Positions 1 through 8,888 of a stretch of DNA of 31,486 nt are shown here, one piece after another (position 1 is the stretch's first letter; each line of letters opens with the position of its first letter). Under the pieces are notes generated by a model. The model was not told where the DNA came from and ran no database searches. It worked only from the letters and a program-made list of their open reading frames with translations. Made by a program: the position numbers and the translations under genes. This DNA is from CAZDBA01 sp964503615 (lineage in GTDB: Bacteria > Planctomycetota > Planctomycetia > Pirellulales > Pirellulaceae): NCBI GenBank assembly GCA_964503615.1, contig CAZDBA010000044.1, positions 1 to 31,486 of the forward strand, read 5' to 3'.

Positions 1-58
1 CCGTCCGGACTGTCCGGACTCGGTGATCGCTGCCGTTATGCAGCAGGAGAAACGTGTC

Positions 59-721
59 ATGACTGAAGACGAGCTGTTCCGTCATATCTGCTCGATGGCA
101 ACTGATGATGCGAAGGGGCGGCAGCCTCCATTTGCGGACGTCGCCATACCTCTGCATCCGGATTCGCCTGTTGACTACGAAGTTGTGCGAGATGCCGCTT
201 ACAGTGCTGCTTTGGGCGCGAGCGACTTTGTTTACCACCCTTCCGTTGGTGCGCCGCACATTGACGTCTATCGCTATCCCAAATCTGATGAGCGTGAGTT
301 CTTGTGTTACGTCACGAATGGCATGTCAGATTTTCCTCTTCAACTCCCGGATGGAACGTACTTTCGCGCCGAACTTTTGGCAGCTGTCTCCGAGCCATCC
401 ACGGGTGTTGCCGAGTTCCTGCGAGTTCTGGCACAGATGCCCTTTGTCGCGAAGACCTTCCTGCACCAGTACCATACCGTCCCTTTGCCCAAAGGAGTGC
501 TTGAAGAACCCTTCACTTTCGCATTGATCATTCCGCCCTTTCTGGCTGCTGAGCTTCAAGACATTCCTCTAACCTCAACAGAATCTGTAACCACGCTTCA
601 GGTAGTTGGGATCACACACGAGGAAAGGGATATTGCACTTGAACACGGACCCGCTCACTTAGTCGAAACCGTTCTACCTGATGAACTATCCACATGGCTG
701 TTTGATCGGCGATCACCGTAA
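59..721 (+). CDS. SUFU-domain (suppressor of fused-like) protein
   Basis: This encodes about 220 residues, small and soluble, with no signal peptide or membrane segment. The middle carries the pattern typical of the bacterial SUFU family: VTNGMSDFPLQLP followed by a RAELLAAV strand, and a C-terminal TLQVVGITHEERDIALEHG segment matching the usual end of the domain. Bacterial SUFU proteins are of uncertain function; some sit beside polymorphic toxins and act as immunity proteins, but no toxin gene is visible here and the upstream neighbour is cut off by the window edge. I chose the ATG at 59 because AGGAG lies about ten bases before it (44-48). A GTG at 23 and an ATG at 38 are in the same frame and would add up to 12 residues. 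The family call rests on motif resemblance only. Confidence 0.62.
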   Translation: MTEDELFRHICSMATDDAKGRQPPFADVAIPLHPDSPVDYEVVRDAAYSAALGASDFVYHPSVGAPHIDVYRYPKSDEREFLCYVTNGMSDFPLQLPDGTYFRAELLAAVSEPSTGVAEFLRVLAQMPFVAKTFLHQYHTVPLPKGVLEEPFTFALIIPPFLAAELQDIPLTSTESVTTLQVVGITHEERDIALEHGPAHLVETVLPDELSTWLFDRRSP

Positions 722-1030
722 CTCGTTAACGACGCACAATTCCACGTTGAAACAGTATGATGCACGCGAAGCCGTCAAAGCCCCAAGCGGATTCTTCGGG
801 GCATCGGGACATTTGGTCGACCGGGTAATGAATCCTAAAACTGCATTAGGGCTATGGGACGCTATGGGACTTGTTTGTGTTGGTGGCCAAAATTGGGACG
901 GCCATCAGTGCTGTCAACGGCCTACTTGCGTTGTTGAATTAAACCCTAGGTCGTGTGAACTCTAACCCGAAGCAGCAAGCGTCGGCAAAGGGCAGAAACC
1001 GAGTGCAGTCAGCCCGCTCCTCAAGAAACG
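722..1030. other. Intergenic gap, no gene seen
   Basis: Between the SUFU gene and the tRNA terminator I see no convincing coding region. Short open frames here have no domain-like composition, lack ribosome binding sites and overlap the end of the SUFU gene. No repeat or regulatory site is recognisable. Confidence 0.5.
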
Positions 1031-1070
1031 AAAAATGCCGAAGGGTGCATCACATTGCACCCCTCGGCAT
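1031..1070 (-). terminator. Intrinsic terminator downstream of tRNA-Leu
   Basis: A 15-base inverted repeat (1035-1049 with 1056-1070, one mismatch) encloses a 6-base loop. Read on the minus strand the stem is followed by a run of five T (plus-strand A at 1031-1035). It lies about ten bases beyond the 3' end of the minus-strand tRNA, so it most likely ends that transcript. Confidence 0.85.
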
Positions 1071-1079
1071 TAACTCAGG

Positions 1080-1162
1080 TACCGGTGAATGGACTCGAAC
1101 CATCACTCCCAGAGGGAACTTGATTTTGAATCAAGCGCGTCTGCCAATTCCGCCACACCGGC
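1080..1162 (-). tRNA. tRNA-Leu (anticodon CAA)
   Basis: Read on the minus strand, this folds as a class II tRNA. The acceptor stem GCCGGTG pairs with CACCGGT, with a G-U at the first pair. The D-arm contains TGGCGGAATTGGCAGACGC, the anticodon arm is CTTGA-TTCAAAA-TCAAG with anticodon CAA, and there is a long variable arm (TTCCCTCTGGGAGT) as expected for leucine. The T-arm contains GGTTCGAGTCC. The discriminator base is A. The following genomic bases are CCT, so a full CCA end is not encoded and would be added after transcription. It decodes UUG codons. Confidence 0.95.
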
Positions 1163-1756
1163 ATGTGGACCAAAGAGTTTAGCCGATCACCCCGCGGACA
1201 GGCAAGGTCTCAATTCTGTCAAAGCCCCTTTATTTCACGACCATTTTCCAGCATTGTGAATGGCTCTGCCGAACTACACAATGCACCACAGCCTCTGCCT
1301 GCGAGAAACCTTCGATTGAGCGCTAGGCTTGAAGCAAGCGTCCATTTATTGCCTTGAAAATCACGCCCGCATTCCGTTTTGACCCGCCCGCTCGACCGTT
1401 TTTTCCGGAGCGATCGCTACGGTCGTTATCGTTTACACCTTTCCGCAAATGAAGAAGTGCAAATCCACAATTACCCACTAATCCAGCTACCGCCAACCTA
1501 AATTTCCGCGACCGTAGACCACCGCGAAAAAAAATTTGCGAAGAATTGTGCTTGGTTAATCCGCTGAGAACGCCAAGCCGCCCGATCCAGACGCCGCTGA
1601 CCCACAGCCTTCAGGCGGCGCTTGCGGATTACCGGAACCATTGCGAATCGCTTGGGAAACATACGTAGATTCATTCTACGACTGTTATCCAGCCTTTCGC
1701 GATGGTCCGGAAATTCGAGTACAGGTCGACTGGTGCCAGTCAGGATTCGCAGCGTC
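1163..1756. other. Long intergenic gap, one imperfect hairpin only
   Basis: There is no convincing gene here. It holds the upstream side of the tRNA and the downstream side of the minus-strand dockerin gene. An imperfect GC-rich inverted repeat (1592-1600 with 1611-1620, CGCCGCTGA against TCAGGCGGCG with one bulge) could help end transcription of the dockerin gene, but no T-run follows it on the minus strand. An A-rich stretch at 1527-1535 has no obvious role. Confidence 0.45.
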
Positions 1757-3466
1757 TTAGTTGGCAGTCAGAGTTGCTATGAACGGAGCGATATCCGAAA
1801 AGTTCACAATCCCGTCTTGGTTGACATCAGCTTCTTCCAGAAAACTGCCAGTCGACAAAAGACCAATCAATGAACTGATGTCAAAAAAATCAACGAAGCC
1901 GTCTTGGTTGACATCCCCCAAGAGAATTTTCGGAACTGCTGCGTCGCCGGCCAAAACAAAGCTCGAGATCGTTGGATCGGTGTTTAAGTAAAAGTCGTCT
2001 CCCTGAAATAGAGTCGTCAGGTCGATATGATCGGCATCGCTGTCGCCCAAGAGTTCGGCTGGCAACACGAATCCGAGAATGCCTTTGTAGTTCGTTTGCC
2101 CATCGTAGGGGGTAGCGCTCAACGCGTAAGGATCAATGCTTATAAATTCGTTACCGTTAACGTCTTCGAATAAGAACAAAGGCTGTGAACCATTAACGGG
2201 ATGGGCGTAGGTTAGAAAGTCGGCGGGTTGACCCGTTCCAGCCGCTAAGACTGAAAACTCGCCATTTGCTTCCACGATCTCCCAAGCCAACACGTCGGAG
2301 TCTTGTACCGAGATGATCCGTTTATCGTAGGTGGCATTGGAGACAAGGTCGCGATCTGCAATCGTCGTTTCGAAATGGTCGACATCTCCCAACACCAGGA
2401 AGTAGCGACTCTCGAACAGATCACCCGGATCGACATCAATTTGGCGGCGAAAGGTACCCACGTTGAAATTTCGAATGGGAATGCCCAAAAAGTCTCCTCC
2501 GCCGTCTCCCCACCTCCACGAGCTTGGGCTGCCCTGCCAAGGTTGGTTAAGATGCGTGTCGGTGTCTCCAAAAACGTAAGCCAAACCCCGATCCGATCCG
2601 GCAGTTCCCTCAGAAAATGCAGCCCAACCACCGGTCGCTGTGGCGTTGACAACCTGGTTGGTTGGATTGCCAAAATCATCGATCTGCCTGTTGGTAAAAC
2701 CACCGCCGGGATTGGAAACCAACATGTTATCGAAGAGAGTTTTGCGTACCCCACCCCACGGCACGTTGTGAAAATCTACCGTGTCATGTCCAAAGTTATA
2801 GATCGAGTGAGTGACTTCAATTACACCATCACCCAAATCTCTGGTCCGTTGATAGTGAAGCATTCCCCCAGGAAGTTGCGGAAACGCTTCGGCATCGGCT
2901 TGCACGGCAAGACACAGTGTTGAGTAGGCGTTTGCTTCGACCGAACCGCTGGACAGTAGCGGAGATAAAGTTGGCTGCGTAACGTTGTCGAAATCCACGT
3001 AGTAACCTGATTGGTGATAGAACGCGGCTTCGTCTCCGGTCGCGCGAGGCGACGTGTTAACAGAAATGGCTTGGAATACTTCATCGTTAAAGGGCCGCCG
3101 AATGGATTGGGGTGGAACGATCTCTCCCACCTCACTGCGAATCGAATAAATCTGTCCACCTTGGCCAATTCGAATTTCCCAATCTCGGTTGGCTGGCCCA
3201 TTGGTTAAGTTTGTTTTCAGTGCGGCATGGTAAACATCATTTTCATTGACGCCGAAGCCAAAGGTTGATCCCGACAGGTCGAGCTCGGTAGTGCTAGTAA
3301 AAGCAGAACTGTCTGCTACTGTGACGTTGCTATCTGAAAAGACAGTCAACAATTCGTTGTCTTGAAGCGCGAACGTACTATCGCTGGCGAAAACGCAACC
3401 AACGATCGCAAGCATTGCCAAACTTGCGAGACGAAATCGACGGACAATTAGCGGAAAGATTTGCAT
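1757..3466 (-). CDS. Secreted protein with C-terminal dockerin type I repeats
   Basis: This encodes about 569 residues. The N-terminus is basic (MQIFPLIVRRFRLASL), followed by a hydrophobic core and ASDSTFA, fitting a Sec signal peptide. The large central part (about residues 35-510) is not one I recognise; it is rich in Asp, Asn and aromatic residues, as expected for an extracellular beta-rich protein. The last 55 residues hold two EF-hand-like calcium loops, DVNQDGFVDFFDISSLI and DVNQDGIVNFSDIAPFI, typical of planctomycete dockerin proteins. Such proteins are abundant in this phylum, but their partners are mostly unknown and no cohesin is visible here. I chose the ATG at 3466 because it places the signal sequence at the very start; an upstream in-frame TTG at 3511 would add 15 residues. 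It stands alone, with no close co-directional neighbour. Confidence 0.75.
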   Translation of the reverse strand: MQIFPLIVRRFRLASLAMLAIVGCVFASDSTFALQDNELLTVFSDSNVTVADSSAFTSTTELDLSGSTFGFGVNENDVYHAALKTNLTNGPANRDWEIRIGQGGQIYSIRSEVGEIVPPQSIRRPFNDEVFQAISVNTSPRATGDEAAFYHQSGYYVDFDNVTQPTLSPLLSSGSVEANAYSTLCLAVQADAEAFPQLPGGMLHYQRTRDLGDGVIEVTHSIYNFGHDTVDFHNVPWGGVRKTLFDNMLVSNPGGGFTNRQIDDFGNPTNQVVNATATGGWAAFSEGTAGSDRGLAYVFGDTDTHLNQPWQGSPSSWRWGDGGGDFLGIPIRNFNVGTFRRQIDVDPGDLFESRYFLVLGDVDHFETTIADRDLVSNATYDKRIISVQDSDVLAWEIVEANGEFSVLAAGTGQPADFLTYAHPVNGSQPLFLFEDVNGNEFISIDPYALSATPYDGQTNYKGILGFVLPAELLGDSDADHIDLTTLFQGDDFYLNTDPTISSFVLAGDAAVPKILLGDVNQDGFVDFFDISSLIGLLSTGSFLEEADVNQDGIVNFSDIAPFIATLTAN

Positions 3467-3933
3467 GAAGGGAAACCGGGCGAGGTGCAAAAAAGAATGA
3501 AGGTACAACAAGGCGCTTCACATTTTCAGCCATGATCTGGCAAGGCATGTGAAACACATTACTTACAAGGAAGGAATATTGTCGAAGAGGAGAAACAAGG
3601 TTCGACAGTAATTGTTATCGGCGTAGATTCGAACCACCTTGAGAATTCTGAAGCGCTGACCGTCAGTGAAAACGGATCAGAAACTACTTCTGAAATTTTA
3701 CAAATCAGCGAAAAGACCCCCGCTCTGAAAATCCTTAGCGAGCTTCGTGCCTTCGCGTGAGATCTTTACCCAACATTAACTTTCGAACAGAACCGATTGT
3801 TTGCATTTTCGATTAGTTTCATTGGCATGACGATCAACAATTTGTGATGCGATTTATCGGCTGGCTTCTGTAGTTTGCGAAGGAGTTGGAAAAGGCTCGC
3901 AAAAACGGATAAGAATTTGACAATCCACACACC
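3467..3933. other. Intergenic gap, no gene seen
   Basis: About 470 bases separate the dockerin gene from the end of the symporter operon; both are on the minus strand. It must hold the promoter of the dockerin gene, but I could not pick convincing -35/-10 boxes. No strong terminator hairpin is visible after the symporter stop codon. Confidence 0.45.
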
Positions 3934-5490
3934 TTAAAAAAACCGCTTGATCGTGTCCTCTTTGGGTGGCTTGGTCATCAGCGAGACAACAATCAAAGTA
4001 ACCGCCGACAGCGCAGTGATCGTTGCGATTGGGTTCATCGGTGGAATCTCAAACACCCCCAAAGAGATCGGCGACTCGGGGAACGTGTACCCTTTAAGCT
4101 TGCCGAAATCAGAATTAACGAACAATACGATCCAGCTCACTGCTGTAACCACTGTGGCGGCAATCGCAGCCGGCGCAGTCACGCGTCGCCAGTAAAGTCC
4201 CGCAACCACAAGTGGAAACAGTCCGGTGAACCCGGCAAAAGCCCATACGCCCAACTCAAACACAGACCGAGGCAGGACCAGGCTGAGTACAAACGTCAGT
4301 GACACGATCGCGATTACAAAGAACCTTGCATACCAAAGCCGCTGTTTATCACTTAGCTCCTTGCGAGAAACGTTTCGCACGATGTCCTCGGTAAACATCG
4401 TACCCAGACAAAGAAACTGACTGTCGAGTGACGACATGATCGCAGCCAAAATCCCCGCCGTTAGCAACCCACCCAGCCAACTGCTGGTGTGGTTGCTGAC
4501 CATCGTCGCTAAAACATCGTTCGTCTTTATTCCCGCAGGCAATCCAGCCAGCTCAGAACTGGCCCAAACACCGATCAAAACGCAAGGCGCCCAAACGATC
4601 AGAACCATAATCGGATGCATCACGATCGGCAGCTTGAACGCATTTGCGTTTCTGGCTGTTAACCAATGTTGAAAAACATGTGGGAACATCCCAACGGACA
4701 ACGGGATCAACATGTACGACAAATAGACCGACCACTTGAAACTGGCCATCGAGACACGGCCTGCGGTCGCTTCGTTATCGGCAACGGCCTGAGTCGAAAT
4801 CCGCATGTTCTCTAAAAAGTTGTCCGTCCCACCCAACGAATTGGCGATCGTCACAAACGTCACCAGGCCCAACACCATAAAAATCATCGTTTGCAATGCA
4901 TTGGCCCAAGCCGTTCCACGCATACCGCCAAAGAAAACATAAGTCAAAACTACCAAGCAGATCATCGCCGAAGCAATCTCTTTAGGCACGCCATGTCCCG
5001 ACGACGAGAACCAACCCTGTGCCTCAAACGCACCGGCCGTGACCGTGTTGATCACCGCGCCAGCCGCAACCACGCCGCCCAGCAAATAGGTGATCACAAA
5101 TCCGATCAACAGCGGAAACAGCAAATAACCGATCAAGTTACTGTCGTAGCGGGCTCGGAAATATTGAATTTGAGTTCGAAAGCCATTCCGCTTGCCAATC
5201 TTCCACAGGGGAATACCGATCATGAAAAAGCAAAGCGAGTGCATAATGCCAGCCGCAGATGCAAGCTTGCCATAAATTCCTACACCCGCTCGAAAGGAGA
5301 CGCCGGTCGAGCCCACCAACGCAAACGCCGTCATCGTTGTGCCAAACAAAGACATCAGCAACAAAAACGGACCAATCGAATGACTGGCAAACATGTAATC
5401 GCCTGACGTGCCCCGAAAGAAACGACTGGCACACAGTCCAAGCAGCAACAACAAGGCCAAATAAACCAGGATGATGATCAACTGAATCAC
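3934..5490 (-). CDS. Sodium:solute symporter (SSS) family permease
   Basis: This encodes 518 residues with many hydrophobic helices spread through the whole length, matching the usual size of the SSS family (LeuT fold, about 13 helices). The N-terminal helix is followed by the family-like stretch SGDYMFASHSIGPFLLLMSLFG, whose second half is the unwound first core helix region, and later by GVSFRAGVGIYGK and AIMSSLDSQFLCLGTMFTEDI. SSS permeases import organic solutes with sodium; the substrate cannot be read from this sequence. The start is GTG, and its first bases overlap the stop codon of the preceding small membrane gene (GTGA, 5487-5490). This implies translational coupling and fits the known pairing of SSS permeases with a small DUF3311/YhdT-like partner. 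It is the last gene of the transport block. Confidence 0.88.
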   Translation of the reverse strand: MIQLIIILVYLALLLLLGLCASRFFRGTSGDYMFASHSIGPFLLLMSLFGTTMTAFALVGSTGVSFRAGVGIYGKLASAAGIMHSLCFFMIGIPLWKIGKRNGFRTQIQYFRARYDSNLIGYLLFPLLIGFVITYLLGGVVAAGAVINTVTAGAFEAQGWFSSSGHGVPKEIASAMICLVVLTYVFFGGMRGTAWANALQTMIFMVLGLVTFVTIANSLGGTDNFLENMRISTQAVADNEATAGRVSMASFKWSVYLSYMLIPLSVGMFPHVFQHWLTARNANAFKLPIVMHPIMVLIVWAPCVLIGVWASSELAGLPAGIKTNDVLATMVSNHTSSWLGGLLTAGILAAIMSSLDSQFLCLGTMFTEDIVRNVSRKELSDKQRLWYARFFVIAIVSLTFVLSLVLPRSVFELGVWAFAGFTGLFPLVVAGLYWRRVTAPAAIAATVVTAVSWIVLFVNSDFGKLKGYTFPESPISLGVFEIPPMNPIATITALSAVTLIVVSLMTKPPKEDTIKRFF

Positions 5491-5738
5491 GATCGACCTC
5501 CCGCCTCAGCCGTTTCCATCTGGTCTACATCGTCAATTTCATCCACATCTTCCACGTCGTGCGGCCAACAGAACTTGACCGCCAACAACCACACGGCGGC
5601 GGTCGCCAAGGAGATCGTCATGTGATATGCCAACGCATAAGGCAAGAATCCACCGATCAAATCATCGCGGCCCCATTGCCAATAATCCTGATGCAAGACG
5701 ATCAGCACCGCGATCAAAATCCAGACGAAAAATTTCAT
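5487..5738 (-). CDS. Small DUF3311-like membrane protein, symporter partner
   Basis: This encodes 83 residues. A hydrophobic helix at the N-terminus (FFVWILIAVLIVLH) is followed by QDYWQWGRDD, then GFLPYALAYHMTISLATAAVWLLAVKF as a second hydrophobic segment, and an acidic tail rich in Asp and Glu. The helix-loop-helix layout and the LPYALAYH segment fit small proteins of the DUF3311 type that are encoded directly before SSS permeases. Their exact role is unknown; they are thought to be accessory subunits. The gene overlaps the symporter start by four bases and lies 27 bases after the TRAP permease, so all of these are probably on one transcript. The acidic tail is longer than I would expect for the family. 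Confidence 0.7.
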   Translation of the reverse strand: MKFFVWILIAVLIVLHQDYWQWGRDDLIGGFLPYALAYHMTISLATAAVWLLAVKFCWPHDVEDVDEIDDVDQMETAEAGGRS

Positions 5739-5765
5739 ACGATCAATTCCAGGTTGAGGTTATGC

Positions 5766-7787
5766 CTATGACGCCTGCAGTTCCTGAGGTTGTTTACTCG
5801 TTTTAAAGTTGATGACAAGCAAACCGATTATCAAGGCCGCGGCAACCAACTGAATCGGCAGCTCGATCCCGTCCATACGGGTGAAGAACACAGCCAAGCT
5901 CAAGATCAACAAGACAACTCGCATCGGAGCCCGAACACGGTTAAACGCATAACCCACGACCGCAGTGGCCAAACCGAAAATCGCAATCAACGTAAGCGTG
6001 ACCACAGCGGCGACCATCCACCAGGCTGCCGGTTCGTTCTCTTTGGTCAGCATCAATAACTCAGGCTTGAAGACAAACGAAAACGGCAGCGCGAAACCAA
6101 CCAACGCGAAACGGAACGCAGCCATCGCAGTTTTCATGATCTTTCCCTCGGCAATCGCTGCACCCGCATAAGCGGCTAACGCCACCGGCGGAGTCACCAT
6201 CGACATCATGCCAAAGTAAAAGATAAACAGGTGCGCGGCCAACGGTGGAGTATCCAGAACATCCAACACGGAACTGACCGTCAACGCAACCAGCAAATAG
6301 CAAACGGCCGAGGGCAAGCCCATTCCAAGAACAATCGTAGACACCATTAACAACAACAGTGCCAATATCGCGTTGTCACCGGCCAGCACTTGAACCTGAG
6401 CAGGCAGCGCCGGCCCCAACCCACTGATATCGACCACCGACAAAATGATCCCAACGCACGAAGCGGCAACGATCAAAGCCGTTCCACTTTTGGCTGCACG
6501 AACCAAAGCGGTGTAGATTTTTTTAAAGCCCAATCGAGTATCCGCGTTCAATACACTCAGCACCCAAATCCCCACCAAGCTGACACTCACCGACAGAAAC
6601 GGCGAAAAGCCTCGGAACAACAGCGAGATCAAGATTACAAACGATCCGAAAAACACCAAGCCTCGGAAAAAGTTCCCTTGCTTTGCTTGTCCCTCTTCTT
6701 TCACTTCGCCAGATGACGACACGGCCAAAGCACCAATTCGCTTGGCGAAAAAATGGACCCCTAGCAGCAAAGAAACGTAGTACAAGATCGCCGGAATCAA
6801 CGCTGCTTGTACGATTTTCAGATAAGTAATATCCGGATCGGTTGGCTCCAAAACCTCCAGCATCATGTAGGCACCCGCGCCCATGATCGGCGGCATCAGC
6901 GCACCGCCCGAACTTGCCGCGGCTTCGATGCCAGCTGCCGTTTCCGAGTCAAAGCCAGAGCTTTTCATCAGCGGAATGGTAAACGTACCCGTAGTTGCGG
7001 TGTTAGCAACGGCGCTGCCCGACAGCGATCCCATCAGTCCACTACTCAGCACAGCGACTTTGGCCGGACCGCCAGAACTGTTCTTGAAGAGGTTGCGTGC
7101 AAAGTTGATGACGTAGTTCGTCGCGCCGGTTTGTTCCAGCATCGTTCCGAACAACACGAACAGGAATACGTATTTGAACATCACCTTCAGCGCGATGCCA
7201 AACACGCACATCGTGCCCGACTGCAAAAACGATTTTTGGGATAGTTGCTGCCAAGTCGATCCGCGGTGTGGGAACAACCAATCGGGCATACTGGGTCCAA
7301 AAAATCCGTACAGCACAAATGCCAGACACAGCAAGGGAAGGGTCAGTCCGATCGACCGGCGGGTCGCTTCGAGGATCAATCCGATACCGATCGCGGCAAT
7401 CACGAATTCGAACGGTTTCTCAATCCCCGCTCGCTCGCCAATCATCTGCTCGTCGATCCAAAACCGCGCGAACAGATTTTCGCTCTGGATGAAAATGTAT
7501 CCAAACGTCACGATCGCCAGCGCTACCAGAACCAAGTCAACGATCTGAAGGGTGACGTTGTCTTTCCAACGCTTGACCATCGGAAAGCCGAGAAAGACCA
7601 ACGCCATTCCCAACATTCCGAACAGCGCCAATTTCGGCTGATCGTTCGAGGGGATCATCGAGGTCAACCACGCCGGCACATACGGCTGCATCGCATCGCG
7701 ATTAACTGCGAGCAGCACGAACAGACACAGAACTACGGCCAGAATGTTATAGGCGCAAGTTCTGAACTGGCTTAAGCGTTGTGACAT
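5766..7787 (-). CDS. TRAP transporter permease, fused small and large subunits
   Basis: This encodes 673 residues. The first part (about 1-190) has several helices resembling the small DctQ-like subunit region. The rest is the large DctM-like subunit with many helices. Typical large-subunit segments are GLMGSLSGSAVANTATTGTF (starting near residue 255), SGGALMPPIMGAGAYMM and GMGLPSAVCYLLVALTVSS. This fused 4TM/12TM architecture is the usual partner of TAXI-type binding proteins. TRAP systems import organic acids and related solutes using an ion gradient. The matching binding protein is encoded 105 bases upstream on the same strand. The ATG at 7787 gives a complete first helix; I see no clear Shine-Dalgarno. 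Confidence 0.92.
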   Translation of the reverse strand: MSQRLSQFRTCAYNILAVVLCLFVLLAVNRDAMQPYVPAWLTSMIPSNDQPKLALFGMLGMALVFLGFPMVKRWKDNVTLQIVDLVLVALAIVTFGYIFIQSENLFARFWIDEQMIGERAGIEKPFEFVIAAIGIGLILEATRRSIGLTLPLLCLAFVLYGFFGPSMPDWLFPHRGSTWQQLSQKSFLQSGTMCVFGIALKVMFKYVFLFVLFGTMLEQTGATNYVINFARNLFKNSSGGPAKVAVLSSGLMGSLSGSAVANTATTGTFTIPLMKSSGFDSETAAGIEAAASSGGALMPPIMGAGAYMMLEVLEPTDPDITYLKIVQAALIPAILYYVSLLLGVHFFAKRIGALAVSSSGEVKEEGQAKQGNFFRGLVFFGSFVILISLLFRGFSPFLSVSVSLVGIWVLSVLNADTRLGFKKIYTALVRAAKSGTALIVAASCVGIILSVVDISGLGPALPAQVQVLAGDNAILALLLLMVSTIVLGMGLPSAVCYLLVALTVSSVLDVLDTPPLAAHLFIFYFGMMSMVTPPVALAAYAGAAIAEGKIMKTAMAAFRFALVGFALPFSFVFKPELLMLTKENEPAAWWMVAAVVTLTLIAIFGLATAVVGYAFNRVRAPMRVVLLILSLAVFFTRMDGIELPIQLVAAALIIGLLVINFKTSKQPQELQAS

Positions 7788-7829
7788 TCGGTTAGGAAAG
7801 ATTTAGGAAACAGGTTCATTGCACAATTG

Positions 7830-7880
7830 CTGACAAGCTTGATCGGGAGAGCGAGGCTCCTGCCAAGCCAAAGCAACCGT
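7830..7880. repeat. Possible planctomycete intergenic repeat element
   Basis: The gap between the TRAP binding-protein gene and the permease gene contains a GGGAG-AGCGAGG-CTCC hairpin, flanked by AAGCTTG and CCAAGCC. It resembles short GC-rich elements I recall between genes of Rhodopirellula-type genomes. Only one copy is seen in the window, so its repeat nature is from memory and not shown here. Confidence 0.3.
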
Positions 7881-7892
7881 GGGCTTGCGGGC

Positions 7893-8888
7893 TTACTCGA
7901 TAAATCCGGCTTCTTTAAAGTACCGAAGCGCGCCTGGGTGGAAGGGAATGCCGACATCCTTGGCTACGTTTTTAGGATTGATCGCTTTGCCTGCCGCGTG
8001 CAGTTCGGTGATCGCTTCCCGATTCTCGTACAGCAACTTCGTAAACTGGTAGACGGTTTCTTCATCGACATCCGCGTGAGTAATCAATTGCATGTTACCA
8101 ACGTTCACGGTGGAAAGATCTTCGGTTAGGTCCTTATACGTTCCCGCCTTAACCGTTGCCGGGGCGCAGAACGGGTAATCCTTCAACTGCTCCGCGATAT
8201 CATCCTTTAGCTTTACAAATACGATATCACGATCTTTGCAAAGTCCTTTTACGATTCCGTTCGGAGGAACGCCTCCCATAAACGCTGCGTCTGCACCACC
8301 ATCTTTGATCAATTCAGAAGCTTGTAAAAACCCGCCGTTTTTGACCTCGAGATCAGCGTAAGACAAACCGTGTGCCTCAAGCACAGGCTCGAGGAACGCT
8401 TCAAAACCTCCTCCTGCGGGGCCAAGGACGACTCGTTTACCTTTCAAATCGGCAATCGTTTTGATACCGGATTCGGCAGTGGCAACAAACACACAAATAT
8501 TGGGCGCCAATGTTGCAACGCTGCGAATCTCCTGTTTTTCTTTCCAGTCCCCTTCACCCTGCAACGCGCAATATGCGATCGCTGCATTCGACATGCCGAA
8601 CTCGATCTCACCGGCCGAAAGTTTACGGATGTTCTCCTGAGTTCCTTTTGAGCCTTGAGCGGTAACCGTCCAGTTTAAATCTCCCTTTCCGGCTTCGATC
8701 GTGTTCGCAACCGCATTCCCAACCAAAGCGTAAACCCCACCTTGGGTCGCAGTACCCACCGTGATGAATTGCTTTTTGCCTTTATCGTTTGAGCAACCTG
8801 AGGCCAAGAAGAAACCTGCTGTAAGAAGCAAAGCGGCAAGCCAGTAGGAGCGATTTTTCCACATGGGATTTTGTTTTCCGGGTGACAT
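7893..8888 (-). CDS. TAXI-family TRAP solute-binding lipoprotein
   Basis: This encodes 331 residues. A signal sequence (WLAALLLTAGFFLASGC) ends in a lipobox with Cys32, so it is probably a membrane-anchored lipoprotein and not a free periplasmic protein. The mature part starts with FITVGTATQGGVYALVGNAVANTI, the hallmark start of TAXI binding proteins, and continues with EFGMSNAAIAYCALQGEG, LKGKRVVLGPAGGG and GADAAFMGGVPPNGIV, which fit the two-lobed binding fold. It delivers substrate to the fused TRAP permease just downstream. Characterised TAXI proteins bind compounds such as glutamate or 2-oxoglutarate, but the ligand here cannot be predicted. The ATG at 8888 is used; a second in-frame ATG at 8864 would also leave a good signal peptide. 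Confidence 0.92.
   Translation of the reverse strand: MSPGKQNPMWKNRSYWLAALLLTAGFFLASGCSNDKGKKQFITVGTATQGGVYALVGNAVANTIEAGKGDLNWTVTAQGSKGTQENIRKLSAGEIEFGMSNAAIAYCALQGEGDWKEKQEIRSVATLAPNICVFVATAESGIKTIADLKGKRVVLGPAGGGFEAFLEPVLEAHGLSYADLEVKNGGFLQASELIKDGGADAAFMGGVPPNGIVKGLCKDRDIVFVKLKDDIAEQLKDYPFCAPATVKAGTYKDLTEDLSTVNVGNMQLITHADVDEETVYQFTKLLYENREAITELHAAGKAINPKNVAKDVGIPFHPGALRYFKEAGFIE

Noticed and set aside
681..965. Possible 94-codon gene after the SUFU gene
   Set aside because: It overlaps the SUFU end, lacks a ribosome binding site, and has an unstructured composition with no recognisable feature.
2303..2923. Long open frame on the plus strand inside the dockerin gene
   Set aside because: It lies wholly antisense to a well-supported gene, has no recognisable motif and has the composition of a shadow frame.
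4891..5406. Open frame of about 170 codons opposite the sodium symporter
   Set aside because: It is very rich in Arg, His and Gln, typical of an antisense shadow of a membrane protein gene; the symporter frame is clear.
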